Notes under the pieces: model-generated
What the model was told of the DNA's origin: nothing
The model's database searches: none
Seen by the model: the letters and a program-made list of their open reading frames with translations, nothing else
Translations under genes and position numbers: made by a program
Virus record (IMG/VR): IMGVR_UViG_3300037119_005874
Span: 1 to 38,524 of that record
Length of the DNA: 38,524 nucleotides
Direction: 5' to 3' (one strand)
Source: a virus
Part shown: piece by piece, positions 15,361-22,150 of the stretch
Layout of the letters: every line of letters starts with the position of its first letter
Position numbering within the stretch: the first letter of the stretch is position 1

Positions 15361-18300
15361 GTGGCTCTATGGCTGAACCATGTCGCCATCGCGACCCCCC
15401 GGAACGGCACGAGTTCTCATACGGTCAATCCTGCGAGCTCCACAACAGTAGTAGCCGGAGCGGCGTTCACCCCGACCGCCGGGAACTTCCTGGTGTGCGT
15501 GGCCGAGGGTTCGGTCACCAGCACCACGCCTTCTGGATGGACACTCCCCAGTGGCGGCAGTGCGATCAACAACACCGGATTGTATGTCTGGCACCGAACT
15601 GCAGTAGGAGCTGATTCATTCAGCTCTACACACAACGGCAGCAACTATCCGGTGATCTTCCACTTCTTCGAGTTCCCAGCTGGGAGCACCTTCTCCGGAT
15701 CGGTGTCCGGAACGTCCTACAGCTACACGGGGGCGACCGGTCCGAACCTGACGGGTTTGACCGGAACGAACCTACTGTTCTCAGTACTGGGACAGGGATA
15801 CCCAGATACCAGCGCCGCCAGGTCATTGACCTTCAGCGCGGGAACCGAGCTGATCGACTACAGCATTCCGCAGGTCACTACCGACGGTTACACCTTCGGT
15901 ATCGCCTACCTGGAGGACTCGGTCCTCACCAGTTGGAATGGTGGGACGGTCTCATCAACCGCCACCCCATCCCTGATGGAGCGGATCACCTTCGGAGTAA
16001 AGGTCGCCGCCTCCGGCTTCAGCGGATCCGGAACAAGATCATCTACTGTTTCCGGTACAGCTACCGGGTTTCTGAGTTCCACTGGGTCCGGTTCTAGCTC
16101 CACCGCCGTATCCCTTACTGCCTCTGGTGGATTAGCTGGAGCATCCGGTCCGCCAGCAACGGGAATGATTCTACGGTATAAAGCAGATAGTATCTCTGGG
16201 AGTAACGGAGCTGCTGTTTCTGCATGGCCGGAGTCCTCGGGGAACTCTCTCCCAGATGCCGTGCAAGCAACCGGAGGTAACCAACCGACACTGGCCACCA
16301 ACGTCGTCAACGGACACAAGGGTGTCACCTTCGACGGCACCAATGATCGTTTGACCCTGTCCGGGACTGCACTCGACGTCTTCCGGAACCGTGCTAGTGC
16401 GAATATCTACATCGTTCACAAATCGAACGTGATCACCGGCACCAAGACCGCGCTGGCGTACGGATCGGGAACGAGTGCTTCCCAGAGCCGGGTGTATGTG
16501 ACAACAGCGGCGACCGTCGCAACTGGCGGCCGGACTCTTGACGCAAACTCCCTGGTCGCTTTGACCGGTGGTGCTGCCAGTGCTTCGGGAACCCTCGAAG
16601 TCGTTGCCGCCCGCTTCATCTGGTCGAACTCAGATCTGTACTTGCTACGGAACGGAACCCAGCTCTCCTCCAACACGAACTACCAGACTGCTGTCAACAC
16701 CAGTGATACCGCCAGCCTTTCCGGCGTCATCGGAGCCAACTCTTCGCAGGCTGCTGAGTTCTACTCCGGCACCATCCTGGAAATTCTGGTCTACGCCAGC
16801 GATGACACCGCCTTGCGCGAGCAGGTGCACTCCTACATCGCCAATGAGTACAGCATCACGATCTTCGGTCTGGGGAACGGTTCTAGCACCACCACTGTCA
16901 GTTTGACAGCAACCGGTGCGCTAGGAGGAGTGGAATACACCGGCTCCGGAAGTACCTCCACTGCTGTCGGGATTACCGCGACAGGATTCTTGACTCTGCC
17001 AGGAAGTGCCAACAGCTCCACCACCGTGTCCGGCACAGCCACCGGTATCCGTACATCCTCCGGTACCGGATCCGCCAGCACAGCAGTGTCCCTGTCCGCA
17101 TCGGGGTTCTTGACCACATTCGGGTCCGGAGACCGCAGCACCACGGTGGCAGGAACTGCAGCAGGTTCGACTTCTGCCGGAGCTTCAGTCTCGACAGCTG
17201 TAGGGATCACCGCCGCAGGAATCTTGAGTGTCACCGGTTCTGCAGACCTCTCTGTCTCTGTCGGAAGGACTGCAGCCGGGGTTTTGACCACCAGCGGGTC
17301 ATCTTCTGTCACCGTGACGGTTTCCCCGACGGCATCTGGGCAGACGTCTGGAGCAGGTACGCGTGCTGTCGGCGTCGGGATCACCGCAGCTGGGGTTCTC
17401 ACGGTATCCGGCACAGCTTCATCCACCGTGACGGTGGCAGGTACAGCTGCAGGTGCCCTGGTGTACTCGGGGACGGCCAACAGAAGTACCTCCGTCTCCC
17501 TGTCTGCGGCGGGCAGTCTGCTTGCCGGGGGAAATGCGCCGGTAGCTATCGCTGCAGCTCTGTCTGCCGCCGGGTTCCTCACGCTCTCCGGTACCGGCAC
17601 GAGCACGTCGAACATCAACGGCACCGCGCAAGGAGGGGTGTCTGGCCCTGCAGCCGCCGGGAACGTGTCGATCGGTTTGACCGCAGCTGGCTACCTGACG
17701 GTCAGCGGCACCGCTTCTCAGAGCGTCAGCGTCGGGAGGACAGCTACTGGCGCTGCTCAGGGAACATCGAACCGGACTGTCTCGGTGTCCGGTATCGCTA
17801 CTGGATTCTGGGCCGCCGCTGGGACATCCATTCGCAGCACCGGTGTCACGATCATGGCAACCGGACGTATCTCCGGTGTCTCCGGAACCAACGTCGGAGT
17901 ATCGCTGTCGGCTACCGGTGTTCTCACCACCTCAGGTACAGGATCGGCATCTGTCACCGTTTCCAGGACAGCTGCAGGCACTGTTACCGGAGCCGGAGCC
18001 ACCTCGACGCAGGTCACCATCACCTCGACCGGTCTCAGCGCCGGAGAGGCGTCTGCAGAGGCTGCGGTATCACTTGACGCCGATGGGTTCCTGACAACTG
18101 CTGGCCAAGCTCAGAGCACTACCACTGTCACAGCCACAGGAACCGGGGAAGTCTCCGGTACGGCGACGCGAACCGTTGGTGTCCAGGGCACCGGGGCTGG
18201 GTTCCTGCAGGAGGTCGGCCAGGCACAGCGAACAGTGAGCGTGCTGATCACCGCTACCGGCAGCGAGCAGTTCTCCTCGGCTCCGAGCAACCTGGTGAGC

Positions 18301-18453
18301 GTATCCCTGACGGCAACGGGAGACCTGGAGGATCGACCGGTCTATCCGGTAGCTCCCAGCGTGATCAGGGTGGTCAACGGGCCCAGGTCGATACGCATCG
18401 ATTCCGGCATGAGGGACACAGAGATCACGGCGTCTCGACCGCGCAGAAGTTGA
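15361..18453 (+). CDS. Giant repeat-containing adhesin with embedded LamG-like domain
   Basis: A 1030-residue protein starting at GTG 15361 (GAAGGGTGG upstream). Residues 1-~215 form a beta-sandwich N-terminal domain. Two ~20-residue repeats (222-263) are followed by a LamG/concanavalin-like lectin domain (~264-504), homologous to residues 304-541 of the protein at 9868. The repeats then resume for ~25 more copies (505-~992). The repeat consensus is G-[ST]-x-x-S-[TV]-x-V-x-x-[ST]-A-x-G, and units alternate between a 'GTAxG' and a 'TAxGFLT' type. A 38-residue basic tail ends RPRRS. It is probably a long fibrous or beta-solenoid stalk presenting a sugar-binding head. The stop TGA lies inside the GTTGA promoter-like element of the next gene. 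Confidence 0.75.
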   Translation: MALWLNHVAIATPRNGTSSHTVNPASSTTVVAGAAFTPTAGNFLVCVAEGSVTSTTPSGWTLPSGGSAINNTGLYVWHRTAVGADSFSSTHNGSNYPVIFHFFEFPAGSTFSGSVSGTSYSYTGATGPNLTGLTGTNLLFSVLGQGYPDTSAARSLTFSAGTELIDYSIPQVTTDGYTFGIAYLEDSVLTSWNGGTVSSTATPSLMERITFGVKVAASGFSGSGTRSSTVSGTATGFLSSTGSGSSSTAVSLTASGGLAGASGPPATGMILRYKADSISGSNGAAVSAWPESSGNSLPDAVQATGGNQPTLATNVVNGHKGVTFDGTNDRLTLSGTALDVFRNRASANIYIVHKSNVITGTKTALAYGSGTSASQSRVYVTTAATVATGGRTLDANSLVALTGGAASASGTLEVVAARFIWSNSDLYLLRNGTQLSSNTNYQTAVNTSDTASLSGVIGANSSQAAEFYSGTILEILVYASDDTALREQVHSYIANEYSITIFGLGNGSSTTTVSLTATGALGGVEYTGSGSTSTAVGITATGFLTLPGSANSSTTVSGTATGIRTSSGTGSASTAVSLSASGFLTTFGSGDRSTTVAGTAAGSTSAGASVSTAVGITAAGILSVTGSADLSVSVGRTAAGVLTTSGSSSVTVTVSPTASGQTSGAGTRAVGVGITAAGVLTVSGTASSTVTVAGTAAGALVYSGTANRSTSVSLSAAGSLLAGGNAPVAIAAALSAAGFLTLSGTGTSTSNINGTAQGGVSGPAAAGNVSIGLTAAGYLTVSGTASQSVSVGRTATGAAQGTSNRTVSVSGIATGFWAAAGTSIRSTGVTIMATGRISGVSGTNVGVSLSATGVLTTSGTGSASVTVSRTAAGTVTGAGATSTQVTITSTGLSAGEASAEAAVSLDADGFLTTAGQAQSTTTVTATGTGEVSGTATRTVGVQGTGAGFLQEVGQAQRTVSVLITATGSEQFSSAPSNLVSVSLTATGDLEDRPVYPVAPSVIRVVNGPRSIRIDSGMRDTEITASRPRRS
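16024..18339 (+). repeat. Coding tandem repeat array (~27 units of ~60 bp) interrupted by a LamG module
   Basis: Two repeat units lie at 16024-16149. The LamG-like module occupies ~16150-16872. About 25 units follow at 16873-18339. Units encode 18-22 residues each and are diverged at DNA level (for example GTGSASTAVSLSASGFLTTF and GTASSTVTVAGTAAGALVYS). This argues for an old expansion kept at protein level rather than recent slippage. Confidence 0.8.
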
Positions 18454-18475
18454 CAGATCGCTCTATACTAAGGGA
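18449..18475 (+). promoter_or_regulatory. GTTGA-N10-TATACT-N6-ATG leaderless promoter-like element
   Basis: GTTGA (18449-18453), a 10-bp spacer, TATACT (18464-18469), 6 bp, then ATG at 18476. The TGA is also the stop of the giant adhesin gene. With the -10 at -12 to -7, transcription would begin at the A of the ATG. The same geometry is seen at 19088 and 34111 on the minus strand. No conserved -35 is found at the usual distance. Confidence 0.6.
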
Positions 18476-18811
18476 ATGGACACCGAGCTGACGAGCTACG
18501 TCACTGATCAACTACAAGACCTCTACGGGTACTCCCGGGTATCAGCCGAACAGGCTACCCGCCAGTACTTCAAGGAGTTCCCACCGCTACGAGGCAGGAT
18601 CGATTTCCTCAGCGATCACCAACTGGAGCAGTACGTCACGGGAGCGTTCAAGCTCTCCGCCGCGTCCCCCACCAGCTCCCTGACGTTTGCGGAACTCAAC
18701 GCCAGGGAGATCAATGCCTCCATGGCACGGCATCCATCCGGCCGGAAACTAACACCGGCTCCGTCCCAGATCGGGACGAAGCCGGTCACTAACTCTCGAC
18801 GGATCCGTTAG
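18476..18811 (+). CDS. Hypothetical protein from a leaderless promoter
   Basis: A 111-residue protein whose ATG falls exactly at the predicted +1 of the GTTGA/TATACT element; there is no properly spaced ribosome binding site. The N-terminal half is helical (TSYVTDQLQDLYGYSRVSAEQATRQYFKEF). The C-terminal half is basic and disordered (HPSGRKLTPAP..., ending SRRIR). It overlaps the 3' end of the convergent gene 18789-19061 by 23 nt. No family is recognised. It is expressed apart from the adhesin genes if the promoter is real, so a regulatory or host-interaction role is possible. Confidence 0.6.
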   Translation: MDTELTSYVTDQLQDLYGYSRVSAEQATRQYFKEFPPLRGRIDFLSDHQLEQYVTGAFKLSAASPTSSLTFAELNAREINASMARHPSGRKLTPAPSQIGTKPVTNSRRIR

Positions 18812-19061
18812 GGACATACCTGGCCCGGAGCTCCACAGTGCGCTCCGGGGTAGGTGTGGTAGTTGCCTCAAAGACCCCACTCGTACAAACGAAAGCCCCC
18901 TGCTCTCCCTTGCGGATGCGGTAGGCCACCTGGCCCAGGGTATGCCGTCTCTTTCGATCATCCAGATCGCAATCTGAGATGGCATACCACTGGCAGGGAT
19001 TGGCCTTGAGCTTGATGACAACAGCGGCATCAGGCTCAGCGAGAACTCTGCGTCTGCTCAT
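18789..19061 (-). CDS. Hypothetical protein from a leaderless promoter (convergent)
   Basis: A 90-residue protein with ATG at 19061, again exactly 6 nt after TATATT and with no ribosome binding site. The longer frame reaching 19256 runs inside the helicase gene and is not used. The sequence reads as a small beta-rich fold: AAVVIKLKANPCQWYAISDCD, VAYRIRKGEQGAFV, FEATTTP, TVELRARYVP. It is the last gene of the leftward replication operon but is likely transcribed separately. It converges with 18476-18811, overlapping by 23 nt. The function is unknown. A small DNA-mimic or regulatory protein is speculation only. Confidence 0.6.
   Translation of the reverse strand: MSRRRVLAEPDAAVVIKLKANPCQWYAISDCDLDDRKRRHTLGQVAYRIRKGEQGAFVCTSGVFEATTTPTPERTVELRARYVPNGSVES
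18824..18849 (+). terminator. Hairpin terminator at the convergence point
   Basis: CCCGGAGC (18824-18831) pairs perfectly with GCTCCGGG (18842-18849) across a 10-nt loop, 13 nt after the stop of 18476-18811. It lies inside the 3' part of the convergent minus-strand gene. It probably ends rightward transcription of the adhesin cassette and the small gene after it. Confidence 0.45.
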
Positions 19062-19088
19062 GGTCGGAATATACCGTTCGTGATCAAC
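19062..19088 (-). promoter_or_regulatory. GTTGA-N10-TATATT-N6-ATG leaderless promoter-like element
   Basis: On the minus strand, GTTGA (19088-19084), a 10-bp spacer, TATATT (19073-19068), CCGACC, then ATG at 19061. The TGA (19086-19084) is the stop codon of the SNF2 helicase gene. The stop-to-ATG gap is 22 nt, as at 18453/18476 and 34107/34084. The sequence upstream at the normal -35 distance (TCTGTT) is not a consensus -35. Confidence 0.6.
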
Positions 19089-21123
19089 TGAACAGAGCCC
19101 GGAGCTTGTCCTTGTCATGGACGATGGACTCCAGGGTTTCCGCGTTCTGATCAAGTCTCGCCAGCTGCGCGATCTCATTGCTGTTCTCCACCACCAGATC
19201 CCGGTAGACAATCGCGTTGTGCCGTTCGGAACCGATGCGGTGGAACCGGTCTTCACCCTGCAGGTTCAGGATCGACGACCAGTCCCTCTCCACCACGATC
19301 ACCGTGGATGCCGCTGTCAGCGTGATGCCGGTGCCGCCAGCGGCGTAGGTGAGCAGGACGGTCTTGCGAATCCCGGCCTGAAAATCGTTGATGTCCTCGG
19401 TCCGGCGGGACTGCGAAACATCCCCGGCGATGATCGAAGTTGTCTCCGGCCGGAGGACACCGGCTTCGTACAAGCCCTGCTCCATCATCCGCAGCGCCTT
19501 GCGGGAGGAGAACAACAGAGCGACCTGCTCTCCCTTCCACTCCCCGTCGTTCCACATGGAGATCAGGTGAGAGAGCTTCACGCTGGGAGCACGCAGGCCC
19601 ATAGTGCCGTCATCCCCGATGGGGTAGCCGGTGCCACTAGCGAGCATGGTGAGGCGACGTGCCTGGACCAAGACGTTGGATGCGGTGATCGCACCCTCCT
19701 CCACCATGGCCAACATCTCTTCCTTCATGTCCTTGTAGACGCGTAGCTGCTCTCCGGACATGGTCAGGCGCTCTTCCAAAGAGCCCCATCGCAGCTTCGG
19801 CGGAAGGTCCAGTACCTGCTCCTTGAGCACACGGCGGGTCACCGCATCGAACGTCGCGCGGAACTCCTTCTCCCGCTCCGGCCGCAGACCAGTGACCTCC
19901 CAGAATCCGGCCCAGTTGTAACCGGAGGTGCAGTGCCAGTCCACCCACTTGCTCTTGCCCGGCCAGGCATCGTTGTCCAGGAAGTGCAAAATCGGCCACA
20001 CCTGGTCATAGTCGGTGCTCACCGGAGTACCAGTCAGCCCCCAGCGGCGCGGATCGGACGGCGCGTACTTGGCGATCCCCCACAGGGACCTGGTGGTCTG
20101 TGACTTCGGATTGAGAGCACGGTGGCACTCATCCGCGATGATCACCGACCACGGGATTTCATTGAGCTCCATCATGTGCGTCTGGCACTGCGCCGGGGTT
20201 AGCTCGGAGATCTTCTTGTACTTGAGGCTGTGCTCCCCGACCTCTTCCATGCACTGCGCCGGGTGCAGGTGGGTCTTCCCGGTCCAGTCGCATCCTTCGA
20301 AGCGGCACACACCTCGGTAACCGAGTCCGATTTCTCGGATCTGTACATCCTCGTGCCAGTAGATGTCCGGCAGCGGGTTCCCGGCAGGATCTGTCTTGCC
20401 CATGGTGAGCCGGGGCCCACCGCACTTCACGCAGCGCCGCAGCGCCTGCCCTGGAAACGCTTCGAAGCGAGTACTGGTGCGAAGGTTGGAGTAGCCGATG
20501 ATCGCGACGTCGAACTGACCGTCAGCGATGGCCTCGATCTTCTTCCGGCGCTGCACAGCTGTGCCGGTGATCTCCACCGTCCGCAGTTCCGGAGCAAAAA
20601 ACGCAAGACCCTGCGACCAGCCGGTGGTCATCACCGACTCCGGGCACACCACCAGCGCAGGGCCCTTCTCGGTCAGCTTGCCTTCCTGCAGGGCTCGGAT
20701 CACCGTCCCGGTCTTCCCGGCGCCGGTCTGGTCGAGCAGGGCCCGGCCGGACATCTCGCCGTCAGCCAGGAGCCAGGTAGCTCCGGCCAGCTGGTGCGGG
20801 TAGTAGCTCAGGCCCTCTGCCTTGTGTCCGGTCCCGAGTTCTCCGGCCAGCTGGCGCAGCTGCTTGAACGATTCGGCGTTCTCCTTGTACCAGGCCAGCA
20901 CCTCAGCATCCGGCGCCAGGTGTGCCTTCAGTTCGGTGGCCAGCGTCCCCAGGTTAAGCACCGCTGGCCAGGCGCGCGGCACCACGGAGACCTTTCCCAT
21001 CGTGCTCCAGGCATAGCCGGGCACCTGCTTGATGATGTCCTTGTAGGTGTCCGGGACCTTCACGGCCAGCTTGCCAGTATGTCTGTCTCCGACATCCGGT
21101 AGGAACGACAGTTCCCAGTTCAT
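19084..21123 (-). CDS. SNF2/DEAD-like DNA helicase-translocase
   Basis: A 679-residue superfamily 2 ATPase of the SNF2 type, which translocates on DNA using ATP. Visible motifs: I at 131-138 (DQTGAGKT), II at 331-334 (DECH), III at 363-367 (LTGTP), V (GGTGITLT) and VI (EDRFHRIGS, the Q-x-x-R-x-x-R/H-x-G pattern of SNF2). Between motifs I and II, a ~50-residue insert carries C231-x2-C234 and C273-x4-C278, a likely zinc ribbon. The first ~100 residues resemble the HARP-like beta domain found at the start of phage and SMARCAL1-like annealing helicases. The start overlaps the RuvC-like gene (ATGA), linking it to fork remodelling or recombination. Confidence 0.85.
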   Translation of the reverse strand: MNWELSFLPDVGDRHTGKLAVKVPDTYKDIIKQVPGYAWSTMGKVSVVPRAWPAVLNLGTLATELKAHLAPDAEVLAWYKENAESFKQLRQLAGELGTGHKAEGLSYYPHQLAGATWLLADGEMSGRALLDQTGAGKTGTVIRALQEGKLTEKGPALVVCPESVMTTGWSQGLAFFAPELRTVEITGTAVQRRKKIEAIADGQFDVAIIGYSNLRTSTRFEAFPGQALRRCVKCGGPRLTMGKTDPAGNPLPDIYWHEDVQIREIGLGYRGVCRFEGCDWTGKTHLHPAQCMEEVGEHSLKYKKISELTPAQCQTHMMELNEIPWSVIIADECHRALNPKSQTTRSLWGIAKYAPSDPRRWGLTGTPVSTDYDQVWPILHFLDNDAWPGKSKWVDWHCTSGYNWAGFWEVTGLRPEREKEFRATFDAVTRRVLKEQVLDLPPKLRWGSLEERLTMSGEQLRVYKDMKEEMLAMVEEGAITASNVLVQARRLTMLASGTGYPIGDDGTMGLRAPSVKLSHLISMWNDGEWKGEQVALLFSSRKALRMMEQGLYEAGVLRPETTSIIAGDVSQSRRTEDINDFQAGIRKTVLLTYAAGGTGITLTAASTVIVVERDWSSILNLQGEDRFHRIGSERHNAIVYRDLVVENSNEIAQLARLDQNAETLESIVHDKDKLRALFS

Positions 21124-21602
21124 CGCATTCCCTCCTTCCAGTGATTTGCTGTCCAGTGCAGTGCGTGGCGTAGTGCCATCAGGGCGTGTCCGTGGCCTCC
21201 ACGGCCAACACCTTTCTCACCCTGTTTGTACGGTCCGATCTTGGTGTCGGTGCCCCAAGCCTGCGCAGTTCCGGCGAACGTTCCGTTGAAGAAGTTCTCC
21301 GGCCGCCAGATGTACTCCAGGGTGCCGATGATGTAGATGACGTCGGGCTGGTAGGTCTTGACGAAGGCTGCTGGCTTGTAGGCCTCTGCGATGCAGTAGT
21401 CCACACCGCCCCGGTACCGCAGGTCCGCTGCAAGATCGAGGAACTCCATGCGCTCCACGATCTCCCACCAGTCCAACACCTTGATCGTGAACCGATCCAC
21501 CGGCTCGAAGAGCACCGCTCCGGTGGCGCCGTCCTTGCCCTGAGGGTTCGTGCCACGGGTGGTCTTGGAGGTCCCACCGGGGTCCACGCTGAGAACCTTC
21601 AT
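21120..21602 (-). CDS. RuvC-like Holliday junction resolvase / RNase H-fold nuclease
   Basis: A 160-residue protein beginning MKVLSVDPGGTSKTTG-like (here TTRG), with the strand-1 Asp at D7. It has a second acidic residue in IAE73AY at the end of strand 4, and a C-terminal helix (GHGHALMALRHALHW). This order fits the RuvC/RNase H fold used by phages for junction or branch cleavage. In the last helix, the acidic residue usually seen near 'H..D...H' is not present; only His (H137, H139, H146) is seen, so the metal site may differ. It overlaps its neighbours on both sides by 4 nt in the replication operon. Confidence 0.72.
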   Translation of the reverse strand: MKVLSVDPGGTSKTTRGTNPQGKDGATGAVLFEPVDRFTIKVLDWWEIVERMEFLDLAADLRYRGGVDYCIAEAYKPAAFVKTYQPDVIYIIGTLEYIWRPENFFNGTFAGTAQAWGTDTKIGPYKQGEKGVGRGGHGHALMALRHALHWTANHWKEGMR

Positions 21603-22150
21603 GGCTTCATCAGCCCCACGAGATCCGCCAGATCCGTCAGAGTTCCGTCATTGACAAGCGTGATCTTTGGCTCGATCCGATCCAGTTCACTCTCGGACAG
21701 GTGCTCTCCTGCTTGTGTTCCCGGACGTGTGACGCGCCAGATTTGCCCATCGAGGTCTCTCACGGCACGAGCCTCATTGAGAAATCTCATGTCCGAGACG
21801 CAGACGTCATAGCCCTGCTCCAGCAAAACTCCGGCGTTGCGCCGCCAGGCATCGATCCAGACTGTCGGTCCCAGGTGGTCCCGGCCACCCTCGGTCCCGA
21901 GTTTTTGCAGCAACCGCCTGATCTCGGGGTACTTCTCCTTGGCTTCATCCCAACCGATCTCAGCAACGATGTCGCTGACGCGGTAAGGATGATCAACAGA
22001 GAAGTAGACGATCGGATCGATTGCTAGCATCATGGACTTGAGGACGTCAGCGAAACCCGTGATCTTGAAACCGAACTCATCGCGCAGCACGTTGCACACG
22101 GCGTTCTTGCCCGAGTTCTTGTACCCGGTAACACCTATCAGTTTGCTCAC
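21599..22150 (-). CDS. Deoxynucleoside monophosphate kinase
   Basis: A 183-residue P-loop kinase that would phosphorylate dNMPs to dNDPs for phage DNA synthesis. The N-terminus has the P-loop G9-Y-K-N-S-G-K15-N (GYKNSGKN, with Asn instead of Ser/Thr at the end, common in phage dNMP kinases). Typical family segments follow: 'GFADVLKSMMLAI', 'RRLLQKLGTEGGRDHLGPTVWIDAW', and the Walker B-like strand 'YDVCVSDMRFLNEA'. The last third (DRIEPKITLVNDGTLTDLADLV) is the usual C-terminal 'NdGtledL' signature. It overlaps the polymerase gene and the RuvC-like gene by ATGA. Confidence 0.85.
   Translation of the reverse strand: MSKLIGVTGYKNSGKNAVCNVLRDEFGFKITGFADVLKSMMLAIDPIVYFSVDHPYRVSDIVAEIGWDEAKEKYPEIRRLLQKLGTEGGRDHLGPTVWIDAWRRNAGVLLEQGYDVCVSDMRFLNEARAVRDLDGQIWRVTRPGTQAGEHLSESELDRIEPKITLVNDGTLTDLADLVGLMKP

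Noticed and set aside
18450-18469. Reading TTGACA...TATACT as an ordinary -35/-10 promoter
   Set aside because: The spacer is 8 bp instead of about 17. The match to TTGACA is not kept in the other copies (TTGATC, TTGAGT).
20230-21102. 290-residue plus-strand frame opposite the SNF2 helicase
   Set aside because: It lies inside a gene with all helicase motifs; a shadow frame.
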